A program made the translations under genes and the position numbers. From positions 1-32,396 of the forward strand of contig JAKSIY010000018.1 of assembly GCA_024398535.1 (NCBI GenBank): a DNA stretch of 32,396 nt, written 5' to 3'. Shown here in pieces: positions 31,174-32,396 of this stretch (within the stretch, counting starts at the first letter, position 1; every line of letters begins with the position of its first letter). Under the pieces are notes generated by a model. That model worked only from the letters and a program-made list of their open reading frames with translations, was not told the origin of the DNA and did no database searches. This DNA is from Bacteroidaceae bacterium (GTDB lineage: Bacteria > Bacteroidota > Bacteroidia > Bacteroidales > Bacteroidaceae).

Positions 31174-32396
31174 TTACATTTCCGATGCCAGGACAATTGC
31201 CCTGCGCAGCGCACCCAGTTTGTTGTTCACCTCCTGCAGTTCATACGCAGGATCACTCTTGGCTACAATTCCGCCACCGGCCTGGAACCAGAGTTCCTGA
31301 TTACGGCTTACGAATGACCTGATTGTTATGGCCTGGTTAAGGGAGCCGTCAAATGAGATACTGCCTACACAGCCTCCGTATGCACCTCGGTTATGTGGCT
31401 CATACTCAGAGATTAGCTGCATGGCGCGGACCTTTGGAGCGCCTGACAGGGTTCCGGCAGGGAACGTGTCAATGAATGTCCTGACAGGATCTGCGCCCTC
31501 ATCAAGCGTGCCGCTCACACGGCTTACCAGATGAATCACATGACTGTAATACTGCAGCTCCTTGTAGAAATCCACCTTTACCCCATGGCAGTTGCGGCTC
31601 AGGTCATTACGGGCCAGGTCAACCAGCATGACATGCTCAGCATTCTCTTTCGGGTCATTCTTCAGGAATTCTGCCCCCCTGCGGTCATCCTCCTCATTTC
31701 CGGTCCGGCGTGTGGTACCGGCAATCGGATCTATATATGCAACCCCGCCATCAATGCGGCAGTGGGTCTCAGGGCTTGAGCCAAAGATTCTGAAACCGCC
31801 AAAATCCATATAGAACAGGTACGGTGACGGATTGATACTCCTCAATGCACGGTACAGTTTGAAATCATCGCCCTCATACCTCTGGACAAATCTTCTGGAC
31901 AGTACTATCTGGAAGACATCGCCACGGCGGCAGTGGGCAATACCCTTGCGGATGTTGGCCATGTGCTCCTCATCACTCAGCGGAGAAGAGACCTCACCTA
32001 CAGGTCTGAACGGCATATCCACAGAAATCTGGCGGTTCAGGGTTCTCTCTATCCTGTCCAGGTCAGGAGTCTCACCGTCTGCCAGCAGCTGATGCACGGA
32101 CATTCGGTTTCTGAAATGGTCAAACTCTATCACATACCTGAAAAGGATATAGAGCATGTCAGGAGCATCGTTCTTCTCCTGAGTCTCATCCTTGACGGCA
32201 ATATTCTCAAAGTAACGGACTGCATTGAATGAGGTGAATCCCCACAGCTGGCAGCAGCGCAGTGCATCGGCATCTGTTCCCGAGAAGGAGAATGCCCTCA
32301 TAAACTCACCTATGATGGAGTCGCTCCTGTACTCTGAATTAATCTCATGCTGGGACTGGGAGCCGTCAGGATACTGACAGAGTCCCACTCCATGTC
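31174..32396 (-). CDS. trpE: Anthranilate synthase component I (3' part; 5' end beyond window)
   Basis: About 406 residues of the C-terminal chorismate-binding domain are visible; the N-terminus is cut by the right edge and the frame stays open to it. Signature segments are IVLSRRFVQRYEGD, SSPETH, DPIAGTTRRTG, LVDLARNDLSR, the TFPAGTLSGAPKVRAM motif and AGGGIVAKSDP. With TrpG it converts chorismate and glutamine to anthranilate. The tryptophan feedback site, normally near the N-terminus, cannot be assessed. It is the first trp gene within the window. Confidence 0.96.
   Translation of the reverse strand, partial: HGVGLCQYPDGSQSQHEINSEYRSDSIIGEFMRAFSFSGTDADALRCCQLWGFTSFNAVRYFENIAVKDETQEKNDAPDMLYILFRYVIEFDHFRNRMSVHQLLADGETPDLDRIERTLNRQISVDMPFRPVGEVSSPLSDEEHMANIRKGIAHCRRGDVFQIVLSRRFVQRYEGDDFKLYRALRSINPSPYLFYMDFGGFRIFGSSPETHCRIDGGVAYIDPIAGTTRRTGNEEDDRRGAEFLKNDPKENAEHVMLVDLARNDLSRNCHGVKVDFYKELQYYSHVIHLVSRVSGTLDEGADPVRTFIDTFPAGTLSGAPKVRAMQLISEYEPHNRGAYGGCVGSISFDGSLNQAITIRSFVSRNQELWFQAGGGIVAKSDPAYELQEVNNKLGALRRAIVLASEM

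Noticed and set aside
1..32396. Mobile element, phage, CRISPR or defence island
   Set aside because: No transposase, integrase, terminal repeats, direct-repeat array, nuclease-helicase pair or toxin-antitoxin pair was found. Gene content is ordinary metabolism throughout.
1..32396. tRNA or rRNA genes
   Set aside because: No cloverleaf-like segment with a TTCGA-type arm or rRNA-like stretch was seen in the short intergenic gaps.
26689..32396. trp attenuator or leader peptide
   Set aside because: The operon start is beyond the right edge, and no Trp-rich leader is visible between genes within the window.

Overview
This window looks like a chromosomal housekeeping segment from a member of the Bacteroidota, most likely order Bacteroidales (Prevotella/Bacteroides-like). 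Three things point there. First, starts lack Shine-Dalgarno sequences and are preceded by the Bacteroidetes -7 element TAnnTTTG, which recurs about ten times, usually 20-40 bases before the ATG. Second, the gene families fit: an OmpP1/FadL porin, two large M16 peptidases, a DUF4332 helix-hairpin-helix protein and several acyl-CoA ligases. Third, the trp gene order E-G-D-C-F-A is the one I know from this group. No tRNA, rRNA, CRISPR array, insertion sequence, phage gene or recognisable defence system is visible, and no stretch over 300 bases lacks a gene.

Layout, left to right. 1-155 (-): start of an L-fucose isomerase-like gene. 245-652 (-): DUF4332 protein. 836-1992 (+): luxS overlapping a HAD phosphatase. 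2084-3451 (-): FadL-type porin, sharing a bidirectional terminator with the HAD gene. 3584-4000 (-): Fur-family regulator, divergent from a lipid-anchored flavodoxin (4081-4869, +). 4850-8493 (-): M16 peptidase coupled to a TcdA-like E1 enzyme. 8557-10001 (+): Dabb protein and a lactonase-fold lipoprotein. 9973-11272 (-): MTA/SAH nucleosidase followed by a compact formate/nitrite transporter. 11373-15404 (+): free-standing HMA metal-binding protein, Zn/Cd-type P1B ATPase and long-chain acyl-CoA ligase. 15416-18536 (-): ACT protein, UPF0210 and DUF1846 as one operon. 18581-23085 (-): M16 peptidase, unknown 187-aa protein and a QueH/5-formyl-THF cyclo-ligase fusion. 23170-26560 (-): two further acyl-CoA ligases, each with its own promoter. 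26689-32396 (-): trpE (cut by the window edge), trpG, trpD, trpC, trpF, trpA and pgeF. trpB is not in the window and is probably just beyond the right edge.

Functional links. LuxS and the nucleosidase together complete the two-step detoxification of S-adenosylhomocysteine that yields homocysteine and the AI-2 precursor, although they sit 9 kb apart. The trp block covers chorismate to indole apart from the TrpB half-reaction. The FadL porin and three acyl-CoA ligases suggest uptake and activation of exogenous or recycled fatty acids. The HMA protein and P1B ATPase form a metal-export pair.

I found no convincing new multi-gene system. The observations most worth checking are: a QueH-cyclo-ligase fusion protein; an Asp in place of the catalytic Glu in TrpC; an exact inverted repeat between the divergent nucleosidase and metal-export promoters, together with a possible leaderless nucleosidase mRNA; a palindrome between two overlapping divergent promoters at the Fur-regulator/flavodoxin locus; and the unrecognised 187-aa protein.
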